Source: 1-14-2-50-31-20 sp964617555
Lineage (GTDB): Bacteria; Bacteroidota; Ignavibacteria; Ignavibacteriales; Melioribacteraceae
Direction of reading: 5' to 3'
Assembly (NCBI GenBank): GCA_964617555.1
Contig: CAZTYP010000006.1
Location: 1-14,441 of the forward strand
Length of the DNA: 14,441 bases
This document shows positions 1 to 7,844 of the stretch, piece by piece (the stretch's first letter is position 1; every line of letters starts with the position of its first letter). A program made the position numbers and the translations under genes. The notes under the pieces were generated by a model. The model had not been told where the DNA came from. It did no database searches and saw only the letters and a program-made list of their open reading frames with translations.

Positions 1-2352
1 ATCTCTGTTAATTAAAATAATTTTTTTTCTGTTATGTTCGTTATCAGCAATTTTATTTTGATAACAGATTTTTTCGTTTACCAAAAACTTTTCTAAAATT
101 ACATTAGAAAGTAAAAGCGAAAAAATTGAACCTTGCCCGTAATTGTTGGTAACGGTAATTTTACCTCCCAAGAGATTGGTGTATTTTTTACAAATAGCTA
201 ATCCTAAACCCGCTCCTTGATATTTTCGGGAAGATGTAAAATCAACTTGTTCAAACTCGTTAAAAATTCTTATTTTATCCTCATCCGAAATTCCTATTCC
301 GGTATCAACAACATCTATTTTTAAGGATAAATTTTCCATAGGTTTACATATAATATTAATTTCACCCACTTCGGTAAATTTAATGGCATTACTTAAAAGG
401 TTAAGGAGTATTTGTTCTAATTTATGTCTATCCGTATTAATCAATATGTCGTATTCGCTTTCAATAACAACACGAAAATTTAATCCTTTTTCCGTAACAA
501 GAGGTTCCATGGCATTAAAAATATCCAACAAAAATTCACTTAAACTGAAAGTGGATTTTGTAATTTCAAACTTACCGGCTTCAATTTTAGAAAACTCCAA
601 GATATTATTAATCATGGCAAGTAGTTTTTTTCCGTTACGTAAAACTATTTTTAATCTGTCTTTTGTTTTCGGGAATGTAGTACTGTCTTCGGCAATTAAT
701 TCGGTTAAACCGAGTATTGAATTTAACGGAGTACGTAATTCGTGCGACATATTTGCAAGAAATTGTGATTTTACAATTGAAAGTTCAACTGCTTTTTTTC
801 TTTGTTTTTCCAATTCTTCGGTTTGTCTCTTCAATTCTTCGTGTAATTTTATCAATTCCGAATTTTGCTGAGAAATTTGCAAATTTTGCTTTTGATATTC
901 ATCATTTAGGATACGTAATTCGTTAACTAAATTTTCCAACTGCTCATAAGAAACCGCACTATTTAATCCCACAGCAAGTTGTTCTTTTATTCTATTCAGA
1001 TAAACCAAAGGTGAATTTTGGGGTTTATGTTCACAAGCAAGTTCAATAATTCCCAATACTTTTTTGTTAAATACAATAGGCATAATTAATAAATAACGAA
1101 TTTGTATTTCCGTTAATCCGGTTTTCAAAATCGACGGGCTTTCATCAAGGGTAAGTTCTATTATTTTTTTATTCTCTATTACATCGGAATATAAGTTTTT
1201 TGTATTGTCTGATTTCAATACGGATTGATTAATACCGTAGCTGGATATAACTTTTGCATTATTATTATCTACCAGATAAAAGACTCCGAAAGATATTTCG
1301 GTTGTTTGCAATATTTTTTCGAGAACCGTATCCGTAAGTTCTTTTAACAACGGGGTTTCGTTAATTATTGTAATAAGCTCACTATATTGTCTTTCCAATT
1401 TTTCATTTGCCTGGATGTGATCGAGCATATTATTAAATATTTTCCCGAGGTTTCCCAATTCGTCGTTAGAAATTACAGGGACTCTATACGATAAATCGCC
1501 TTCCGAAATAATTTTTGTGCCTTCGCTTAAAAGCGAAATTTGTTTTCTGAATTTTGTTGTAAAAAGTAAAATAAATATTAACGCCAACAAAACACCGGCA
1601 AATGCTATGGTAATTGTTATAGTTTTTATTTTCTCTCTAAACTCAGCTAAATCTGTTGGAACGTTAAAAAGAAGAAAGCTGATCGGTTTATTTTGAAAAA
1701 TCAAATATTCAGGGGTTAAAATACCTGCAAAAAAATCTTCGTTCTCTAACTCTTTATAAAATACTTTTTCACGCTTGTTAAAATTTTTCAGGTTGGCCGC
1801 TTCGGAAAAATCGGCTAAATATTTTTTGTTTTCTTGTTGATGTGAAAATACATACGGGATATTATCAATTATTAAAACAAGTTCCGCTCTTATTTTTTCA
1901 CTTAATTCGTCAAGTAGTTCTTCATCTATTATTTTGCCGTAATAAAACGCTTCTTTGCTGTTGCTTTGATAATACTTTAAGATAATGTTAGGATAAATTT
2001 CCAAGAATTTATCGAAAGAATTTCCAAATAAATTTTTATTTATTTTATCACTAAAAGCTACACCGTTTTCTAAAATTTTTTTGTTTTCATTAATTCTGAA
2101 AATAAAGTCCAACTCGGATAATCTATTTGCAGAAAAATCTTTAGATTCTGTAATTTCATAAAGTTCGTTATCAATAGAAGAAATAATTTTTTGGAGAGCA
2201 ATATTAAAATCGGTTTTAGAATTAAGAAGAGTTTTTGAATGTTGATTTTTTAGGAGAGAAGTTGTTGTTGAATAATAGATAAACGCAGAGGACAAAGAAA
2301 TTATTACTATTACACTAAAAGTAATTAATAATAATCTAACATTAATCTTCAT
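1..2352 (-). CDS. Membrane sensor histidine kinase, probably hybrid; 3' end cut by the window edge
   Basis: 784 residues are visible without a stop; the end lies beyond base 1. Order of parts: membrane segment (about 6-24), extracytoplasmic sensor region of about 210 residues that I cannot assign to a family, second membrane segment (about 238-262), HAMP (about 265-315, with a GDLSYRV stretch), GAF-like domain (about 325-465), coiled coil rich in E, K and Q (about 467-530), HisKA with the H-box SHELRTPLN (phospho-acceptor His537), and HATPase_c with N-box Asn651/Asn655, DTGIGI at 683-688 and GAGLGLA at 713-719. After the ATPase domain the last visible residues, KKIILINRD, look like the first strand of a receiver-like domain, so a hybrid kinase is likely but unproven. 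The ATG at 2352 is the first possible start, since an in-frame TAA lies three codons upstream. It begins 27 bases after the response-regulator stop and is probably co-transcribed with it. The family autophosphorylates on His and passes phosphate to a receiver. Confidence 0.93.
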   Translation of the reverse strand, partial: MKINVRLLLITFSVIVIISLSSAFIYYSTTTSLLKNQHSKTLLNSKTDFNIALQKIISSIDNELYEITESKDFSANRLSELDFIFRINENKKILENGVAFSDKINKNLFGNSFDKFLEIYPNIILKYYQSNSKEAFYYGKIIDEELLDELSEKIRAELVLIIDNIPYVFSHQQENKKYLADFSEAANLKNFNKREKVFYKELENEDFFAGILTPEYLIFQNKPISFLLFNVPTDLAEFREKIKTITITIAFAGVLLALIFILLFTTKFRKQISLLSEGTKIISEGDLSYRVPVISNDELGNLGKIFNNMLDHIQANEKLERQYSELITIINETPLLKELTDTVLEKILQTTEISFGVFYLVDNNNAKVISSYGINQSVLKSDNTKNLYSDVIENKKIIELTLDESPSILKTGLTEIQIRYLLIMPIVFNKKVLGIIELACEHKPQNSPLVYLNRIKEQLAVGLNSAVSYEQLENLVNELRILNDEYQKQNLQISQQNSELIKLHEELKRQTEELEKQRKKAVELSIVKSQFLANMSHELRTPLNSILGLTELIAEDSTTFPKTKDRLKIVLRNGKKLLAMINNILEFSKIEAGKFEITKSTFSLSEFLLDIFNAMEPLVTEKGLNFRVVIESEYDILINTDRHKLEQILLNLLSNAIKFTEVGEINIICKPMENLSLKIDVVDTGIGISDEDKIRIFNEFEQVDFTSSRKYQGAGLGLAICKKYTNLLGGKITVTNNYGQGSIFSLLLSNVILEKFLVNEKICYQNKIADNEHNRKKIILINRD

Positions 2353-2379
2353 TGCACATTATTCAGTTTAAATTTAAAG

Positions 2380-2760
2380 TTATACTTCTTCAATTTTAGC
2401 ATCGTCGGAAATAGAATTAAGCACCCTGCGTATTGAAAGCAATAATTTATCGAAATCAAACGGTTTTAACAAATAATCATTAACACCAAATTTAGCTGCT
2501 CTAACGGCACTTTCAATATCCACTTTTGCAGTTAAAACAATAATTTTAATAGCGTCATTAAGATTTTCGAGCAAATAAAATCCGTCTTTATCAGTCATTT
2601 TAAGATCGAGTAAAATTAAATCTACGGCAGAAGATTTAATATATTTCAGGGCATCATCCACATTTGTAACAAAATGAGTCAAATACCCTATTTCGTTTAA
2701 ATCTTCCGAAAGAGTAGCACATAGTTTAATATCATCATCAACAATTAAAATTGAATTCAC
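2380..2760 (-). CDS. Single-domain (receiver-only) response regulator
   Basis: The 126 residues make one CheY-like receiver domain and nothing else. The acidic pocket is D8-D9-D10, the phospho-acceptor is Asp52 (LLDLKM), the switch Thr is Thr77 (VLTAK) and the invariant Lys is Lys99 (LLKPF). No DNA-binding or enzymatic output domain follows, so it must act through protein contact or as a phosphorelay intermediate. The start is a GTG at 2760. A GAGGA ribosome site lies 12 bases upstream, inside the last codons of the secretin gene, and only two bases separate the two genes. The histidine kinase follows directly, which makes it the natural partner. By analogy with receiver-only regulators of pilus machines (the PilG/PilH kind) it may act on the motor or the secretin complex; that role is inference. 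Confidence 0.93.
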   Translation of the reverse strand: MNSILIVDDDIKLCATLSEDLNEIGYLTHFVTNVDDALKYIKSSAVDLILLDLKMTDKDGFYLLENLNDAIKIIVLTAKVDIESAVRAAKFGVNDYLLKPFDFDKLLLSIRRVLNSISDDAKIEEV

Positions 2761-2762
2761 AA

Positions 2763-4055
2763 TTATTTTTTATCCTCATTCTTTTTCTCTTCTTCATACT
2801 CATCATTTTTAATAATTTGATGGGCTTCGTCTTTTTGAATTTTAAGATTATTAATATAATTATTGTTCTCAAGTATAGCTTTTTTTATCAAATCCCCTTT
2901 CTTTTGAGCAATTCTTTCTTTAAGCGGAGGTAAAATCTCCACCTTTATTACTATTACAATTTCACGTTTAATTACTTCCTTTTTATCTGAACCTGTTAAA
3001 TATCTAATTCCAAAAACCCACCAAGGCAAGTCTTTGAGGAACGGAATACCGCTTCGGGTAACAACTTCTTCGTTTGTAAAAAGACCCCCAATAATTGTTT
3101 CTTCACCATTCAACATAAGAACTTCGGTATTGGCAACCGTTTTTCTTATTTCTGTTGAAATTTCACCCGGATTTGCCGAACTTCGTTCAGCTTGTAATTG
3201 TAACAAGACGTAATCGACACCATCTTCAGTATAAATGTACGGAACAACTTCTACAATCGTTCCGGTTGAATAAAACCTATCTATTATATTTCCGGAAAAA
3301 TCTCTTTCTTTTATTGAAATATCTGAACCGATTTGAATACGACCTTTTGTTTTATCGCGCACGGTAATGTTGGGGCGTGCAATTAATTCTCCCAAACCGT
3401 TTGTTTCAAAAAATTTAAATGCTCCAACAATATCACCGGTAAAGTTTCCCATATTAAATGCGGTTTTGTTTCCCGCAATAAATTCATACGGATTAGCTTT
3501 TTGTTGATTAGTGTTGCCTCCGTTTTCTTCTTCTTCTTGTGCTTGAGAAAATGTTGTTAATTTTGCACCAAAACTCATTCCCGCTTTTTGAAGTAAAAAT
3601 TCCCAATCGATTCCTCGTTCTTTCATATCTGAAATATTGGCTTCAAAAAAGAGTGCGGAAATTTTAACTTCACGAGAATCTACCGAAGCGTATATGTCTT
3701 CGCTCAGATTTTTTTTCAAATCTTGTTTAGGTTTAACGATTATTTGCTCGGCATCTTCGGAATAAATCATATTATGATAATTTACAATAATATTTAGTGC
3801 ACGCATGTAGGGAAGTTTATTTATTTCTATACCTATCGGTTCGGAATAGGTTGTTGCTAAAATAATTTTTTTCCCTGTATTTTCTTTGCTAACTTTACTT
3901 AACACCTCAATAGCCTTATCGAAAGGGATATCTTCAGCCAAAGAAACTATCTCGTTCGGATTTACATATTGACTTAATCTCTTTTCCAAACTTTTTTGAC
4001 TAAACATCGGTGTTGCAATCAAAAATATTAAAAGTAACAATGTAAATTTTTTCAT
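2763..4055 (-). CDS. pilQ: Short secretin, PilQ/GspD family outer-membrane channel
   Basis: Secretins form the gated outer-membrane ring through which a pilus fibre (or a type II substrate) passes. The 430-residue product starts with a signal peptide (MKKFTLLLLIFLIATPMFSQ, cleavage after about residue 19-20). A small N0/STN-like domain follows (about 42-110). Then comes the secretin core (about 125-377), recognised by LIARPNITVRDKTKG, the signature TEVLMLNGEETIIGGLF and the exit motif SGIPFLKDLPWW. A highly charged tail of about 50 residues (K/E/D-rich) ends the protein. It is much shorter than typical PilQ or GspD: AMIN domains and the usual series of KH-like N1-N3 domains are not evident. 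The ATG at 4055 is preferred because a GAG lies eight bases upstream; an in-frame GTG at 4064 would add three residues but has no ribosome site. It follows the PilO-PilP fusion. Confidence 0.93.
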   Translation of the reverse strand: MKKFTLLLLIFLIATPMFSQKSLEKRLSQYVNPNEIVSLAEDIPFDKAIEVLSKVSKENTGKKIILATTYSEPIGIEINKLPYMRALNIIVNYHNMIYSEDAEQIIVKPKQDLKKNLSEDIYASVDSREVKISALFFEANISDMKERGIDWEFLLQKAGMSFGAKLTTFSQAQEEEENGGNTNQQKANPYEFIAGNKTAFNMGNFTGDIVGAFKFFETNGLGELIARPNITVRDKTKGRIQIGSDISIKERDFSGNIIDRFYSTGTIVEVVPYIYTEDGVDYVLLQLQAERSSANPGEISTEIRKTVANTEVLMLNGEETIIGGLFTNEEVVTRSGIPFLKDLPWWVFGIRYLTGSDKKEVIKREIVIVIKVEILPPLKERIAQKKGDLIKKAILENNNYINNLKIQKDEAHQIIKNDEYEEEKKNEDKK

Positions 4056-4092
4056 TTTATTCACTCGGTTTTAATTACATATAATTTTCTGG

Positions 4093-4123
4093 AATGAAAT
4101 CACTTTTTATTTATAATTTCATT
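4093..4123. repeat. Perfect 8-base inverted repeat between pilO-pilP and the secretin gene
   Basis: AATGAAAT (4093-4100) and ATTTCATT (4116-4123) can pair around a 15-base loop in the short gap before the secretin. On the minus strand no U-run follows, so it is not a standard intrinsic terminator for this operon. On the plus strand it is followed by a T-run, but no plus-strand gene feeds into it. It could be an RNA processing or stability site, or chance in AT-rich DNA. Confidence 0.35.
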
Positions 4124-4125
4124 TT

Positions 4126-5052
4126 TTAATGAGTTATATCCTTTTGTTCGTTTTTTAAAAATTCTTTTCCGTTAACAATAATCTTTTTATCTAACCCTAA
4201 CGATATTTTTTCGATAATTCCTCCTTTGTTAAGAACAAAATGGACAATATTGTTATCGTAATCTATTTCGGTTAAATATCCTAAATAAACTTTATCTCCT
4301 TCCCATAACAGATATGTTGTTCCTTTAGAATCTGAAAGGAAGGCTCCCTCGGGAATAAGAGCCAATAATTGTGCAGATTGAACATCCAGCAAATTATCGA
4401 TATTAGGCGGTATTTCATTTCTGATTAAAGGATAAAAGATATCGTATAGCGGATTTGGGGTAAGACGATTTTCCTTTGAAACGGAAGAAGCAAACCTATC
4501 GTTATCTGAAAAATAGACAGCACAATCTATAACAAAATTAACCAAATAATGTGGTATACCGTCATCGTCAACTTTAACCAGATTATCAAATGAACATGAA
4601 AGTATCTTTTTTAATTCTTTGCTTTGCTCAATAGCATAAATTAATTTATAAACATCGTTATAATATGCTGTTCCGGTAAGATGATAAGTATAATATTTAA
4701 AATTTTCTTGTACAATCAAGTCTTTGTATTCTATATTAACAAAAGATTCGGGGGCAAAATTAAAACTTACCTTATTAACAAAATTATAAAAAGCAGATTG
4801 ATGTAAATCAACGGGAATATTAAACTTTCTTAGAGCTAAAATTGAATCTAACTCTGCAACCCGTGCTTTTAAATTGTTCAATTGTGCTATCAATTCTTCG
4901 GTATTGTAAGCATTAAGATTCAGTTCGTTTAATCGTTTTTTTCTTTTGTCAATTTTTCCTTTTTGATACACATACGAATATATACCCCCAACACTAACAA
5001 TGATTAGGAGTAAAACTATTAGCATTAATGTATTTTTTAATTTACGATTCAT
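4126..5052 (-). CDS. pilO-pilP: PilO-PilP fusion, periplasmic alignment-complex protein
   Basis: The 308-residue protein combines two T4P alignment-complex parts normally encoded separately. The N-terminal part looks like PilO: a short cytoplasmic start, one membrane segment (about 8-28), a coiled coil (about 30-72) and a mixed alpha/beta periplasmic domain (about 80-182). After a linker, residues about 198-288 look like the PilP/GspC HR beta domain: NPLYDIFYP, then ALIPEGAFLSDSKGTTYLLWEGD followed by a GYLTEID strand. PilP is usually a lipoprotein that docks on PilQ; here no lipobox exists and PilO supplies the membrane anchor. The ATG overlaps the stop of the PilM-PilN gene as TAATG, implying translational coupling, and no clear ribosome site of its own is seen. 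The secretin it should contact is the next gene. Assignment of the two halves is by motif and context; sequence similarity in these families is low. Confidence 0.8.
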   Translation of the reverse strand: MNRKLKNTLMLIVLLLIIVSVGGIYSYVYQKGKIDKRKKRLNELNLNAYNTEELIAQLNNLKARVAELDSILALRKFNIPVDLHQSAFYNFVNKVSFNFAPESFVNIEYKDLIVQENFKYYTYHLTGTAYYNDVYKLIYAIEQSKELKKILSCSFDNLVKVDDDGIPHYLVNFVIDCAVYFSDNDRFASSVSKENRLTPNPLYDIFYPLIRNEIPPNIDNLLDVQSAQLLALIPEGAFLSDSKGTTYLLWEGDKVYLGYLTEIDYDNNIVHFVLNKGGIIEKISLGLDKKIIVNGKEFLKNEQKDITH

Positions 5053-6599
5053 TATTTTTTATTTTTATCAAGTTTAAAATTCATTATATAAGCAAAGGCG
5101 TTTTTTTCACGCAACGGTTCGTATATTATATTTTGAAGTATTGAAGAGTTACTGTATTTGGAAAATTCCGTTAAAACACTTCGAGAAAGTGAAAACCCTT
5201 TTAAAATAACCGTATTATTATCTTGTGTTCCCAAATGGGAAACCCAAAAATTTCTACGACGTTCAAGGAAGTTGGAAACATTTTCCAAAGTTCCTGTCCA
5301 AATCTCCGTACCACTCATTGCAGAATCTAAAATTGCCTGTGTTTTATCGAAACCGGAAATCTTTTTGGAAAGCGGATCCATCTGTTGAATTATATTTTGA
5401 TTTTGTGCTGCCATTTGTTCCAATTTAAATATTTTATTATCCAACTCTTTTATTTCCTGAAAATTTGAAAGGATAGAATAAGTAAAATAAAAGGTTGCAA
5501 AAAAGAGTAACGGCAGTATTGCAAAACTATGCCAACCGAATTGCAAAAACTTTTGGTTCTCAATAATATATTTCGGTAAAATATTAATTCCGGTAACTTC
5601 TTTATCTTCTTCGGCATAAAATTCGTAAGCCGCTGCTATGGGGATGGAATATGACGAAACTTCTTTTTGTTCTTCTTCCGGCAAACTTAAGATATCGAAC
5701 ATATCAAATTTAAGTTCGGAAACGTTTGCTTCGGGAAATGTACCGTAAAAAGATAAGATTAAGTTTTCCGAACGATCATCGCCGCAAACAACAACATTAT
5801 CTAAACGAGGTATTCCACCGTTTTCCATTTCCAATAATATTTTGGAAAAATAAACATCATAGGTGTGAAGATTATTGGTTCCGATATCTAATGTTGCACC
5901 AATGTGTTTTAATTTTTGACCTTCCAAAAATATTAATTTACTATATTCTTTCCCGATATAAATAATTAAGGAATAATCCTCAGGGAAAAATTTTGTTGTG
6001 GCAGATACAAAGTTTGCAAGAGCAATTTCGGCATTCTTAATGGAATGAATTTTATAATATCTTTTTCCATTATATGATGCTACAGAATTAATTATGTTTG
6101 CTGTTTTTATATCCGGTTCGGAAAAGATGCAAAGATGTGTATCTTCATCTATGGAAATATAATCCACTTGTTCTCTTTCCAGAAAAACCCCTTTGGAGTT
6201 TTTAATTTCTTCTCTTATTTTATCAATAGATTTCTTTTTATCTTTGTCTAATTGTCCTTCAAAAATATGAAAAGAAATATCAGGGTCGGTAATTACCGGT
6301 ATAAATTGCGCTTTGGAAAGATCAAAATCTACTAATCGGGAAGCAATTTCAGAAGCTACGGAAGATTTACCATTATTTTCATCCGTTGATGTAATTCCGT
6401 CTAAAGAATCGAACGAAATATCATCGGAAATAATTTCACCATCAGTAAAATCGTTAAGTTGTTCGGTAGAATCTACTGCTTGATTATCTTTGTTTTCAAC
6501 TGTAAAGGCTTTGTAAAGAAATATTTTTCCTTTTTCTCTGCTTAAAACAGTTAATTTGAGCTCGCTTCCTTCGCTATATACTGTAATAATGGGTTTCAT
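5052..6599 (-). CDS. pilM-pilN: PilM-PilN fusion with degenerate actin-like domain (GspL-like topology)
   Basis: Residues 1-330 form a cytoplasmic domain with the layout of PilM, an actin-fold protein, interrupted by an acidic Ser/Asp/Glu-rich insert (about 35-80). Residues 338-342 read INILP, matching the INLLP-type peptide by which PilN binds PilM. A membrane segment (about 359-378), a coiled coil (about 380-410) and a PilN-like periplasmic domain to residue 515 follow. In PilM the two phosphate loops carry acidic residues (DIGSSSIK-like and VDIG-like); the matching places here read YSEGSELK (Tyr8) and YIGKEYSK (Tyr214), and the later GG adenosine motif is VCGDD. ATP binding is therefore doubtful. 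The product spans cytoplasm, membrane and periplasm in one chain like GspL of type II secretion. The gene starts at an ATG three bases after the PilT-like gene and overlaps the PilO-PilP start by one base (TAATG). Confidence 0.82.
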   Translation of the reverse strand: MKPIITVYSEGSELKLTVLSREKGKIFLYKAFTVENKDNQAVDSTEQLNDFTDGEIISDDISFDSLDGITSTDENNGKSSVASEIASRLVDFDLSKAQFIPVITDPDISFHIFEGQLDKDKKKSIDKIREEIKNSKGVFLEREQVDYISIDEDTHLCIFSEPDIKTANIINSVASYNGKRYYKIHSIKNAEIALANFVSATTKFFPEDYSLIIYIGKEYSKLIFLEGQKLKHIGATLDIGTNNLHTYDVYFSKILLEMENGGIPRLDNVVVCGDDRSENLILSFYGTFPEANVSELKFDMFDILSLPEEEQKEVSSYSIPIAAAYEFYAEEDKEVTGINILPKYIIENQKFLQFGWHSFAILPLLFFATFYFTYSILSNFQEIKELDNKIFKLEQMAAQNQNIIQQMDPLSKKISGFDKTQAILDSAMSGTEIWTGTLENVSNFLERRRNFWVSHLGTQDNNTVILKGFSLSRSVLTEFSKYSNSSILQNIIYEPLREKNAFAYIMNFKLDKNKK

Positions 6600-6602
6600 T
6601 TG

Positions 6603-7826
6603 TTAATTTACCTTTAACAATTGTAACATTCTGGTTTTATTGTTTGCATAACTTAATGCCGTTTCTTTTGTTATTATTCTTTCCTTCACAAGTCGTAGCA
6701 AATCTTGTTCCATTGTAATCATACCTTGAGCACCACCTTGCATAATCATCATATAAATTTCGCTTGTGTTATTGTTTTTTATTGCGGCTTTAACGCTAGG
6801 TGTAACTATCAGTACTTCTTTTGCCATAACCAATTTTTTATCCACGGTAGGAACAAGTTTTTGTGAAACGACCGAAACCAAAACATCAGCTAATCTGTTC
6901 CTTACTCTTTCTTGTTCAACCGGGTTTACTTCGGCAATAATTCTATCTATAGATTCAGTAGCCGATGACGTATGTAGTGTAGAAAACACTTTATGTCCGG
7001 TATCGGTTACTTCCAATGCCGCCATTATTGTTTCAGGATCTCTCATTTCACCTATAACAATAATGTCAGGGTCTTGTCTTAAAGCTTGTACAACACCTTC
7101 TTGAAACGAAAGAACATCTTTTCCAACTTCTCTGTGCCTTACTATTGCTTTATTGGATTTATGAACATACTCGATAGGAGATGATACAATAACAATATGA
7201 GCCGGGTCAAATTTATTATGATAATCTATAATGGAATCTAAAGTTGTTGATTTACCTGAGCCGGTAATTCCGGTTACAAGAGAAAGTCCGAATTTTATGT
7301 AATTATGACTCATCATTCTGATTGCATTCTGATGGAATCCCAGAGATTCTATCGGACGAGTTGAAGCGGAAATTGCACGCATATTAAGTGCAAGGGTATC
7401 CAAATCGAAATATGCATTAGCTCTAAACCTTAAAGCTTTATTAATTACGTCATAATGATAAGTATAACTAAAATCTATACTACGGCTAACAAGCAAATGT
7501 TTACATTGATTGTTAGTAAGAAGTGAAACTATTAAAATTGCCGCTTCAAGATGATTAAAACGCGGAAGTTCTTCCACGCGGTTTTTTTCTCCGTGAATTC
7601 TAAACCAAATAAAATCGTCAGTTCCATGCCCCCCAATTTCAATATCGGAAGCTTCCCTTTCAATCATCAGAGTAAGCATGTAATTCATTGTTTTATGCAA
7701 TTCCAATTTTTCGTTTCCGGGCATTTGTTGAATCATTTCAATTATAAAATTGATTTTTTCCGCTCCCAAAATACTTTGAGGAATTTTTTGCACATATTTA
7801 TTTAATATTTCTTTGGAGTTACTCAT
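6603..7826 (-). CDS. pilT: PilT-like secretion/retraction ATPase with altered Asp box
   Basis: PilT ATPases are hexameric motors that depolymerise the pilus at the inner-membrane platform. The 407 residues show the PilT fold: an N-terminal PAS-like domain with EREASDIEIGG (ASD at 59-61), Walker A GITGSGKST (Lys192), the REVG stretch after it, Walker B DPDIIVIGEMRD (252-263, Glu260) and the His box with His278 and His285. The C-terminal end keeps PilT features (AIKN, then MQGGAQGMITMEQ), although the AIRNLIRE motif is eroded. Two oddities: about 42 extra residues precede the usual PilT start, and the Asp box, normally EDPIE, reads SSPIE (215-219), losing the Glu and Asp. It may be an accessory PilU-like motor or have altered catalysis. 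The zinc-binding Cys pairs of PilB are absent. It lies 18 bases after pilB and 3 before pilM-pilN. Confidence 0.92.
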   Translation of the reverse strand: MSNSKEILNKYVQKIPQSILGAEKINFIIEMIQQMPGNEKLELHKTMNYMLTLMIEREASDIEIGGHGTDDFIWFRIHGEKNRVEELPRFNHLEAAILIVSLLTNNQCKHLLVSRSIDFSYTYHYDVINKALRFRANAYFDLDTLALNMRAISASTRPIESLGFHQNAIRMMSHNYIKFGLSLVTGITGSGKSTTLDSIIDYHNKFDPAHIVIVSSPIEYVHKSNKAIVRHREVGKDVLSFQEGVVQALRQDPDIIVIGEMRDPETIMAALEVTDTGHKVFSTLHTSSATESIDRIIAEVNPVEQERVRNRLADVLVSVVSQKLVPTVDKKLVMAKEVLIVTPSVKAAIKNNNTSEIYMMIMQGGAQGMITMEQDLLRLVKERIITKETALSYANNKTRMLQLLKVN

Positions 7827-7844
7827 TAAGTTCTCAAAATGTTA

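Noticed and set aside
383..871. Open frame of 162 codons on the plus strand
   Set aside because: It lies wholly antisense to the HisKA/HATPase part of the histidine kinase, whose motifs are unmistakable; its Ser/Phe/Asn-rich translation has no recognisable domain.
4056..4064. GTG at 4064 as the secretin start
   Set aside because: The only purine-rich ribosome-site candidate, GAG, overlaps this GTG; the ATG at 4055 is properly spaced and gives a standard signal peptide beginning MKKF.
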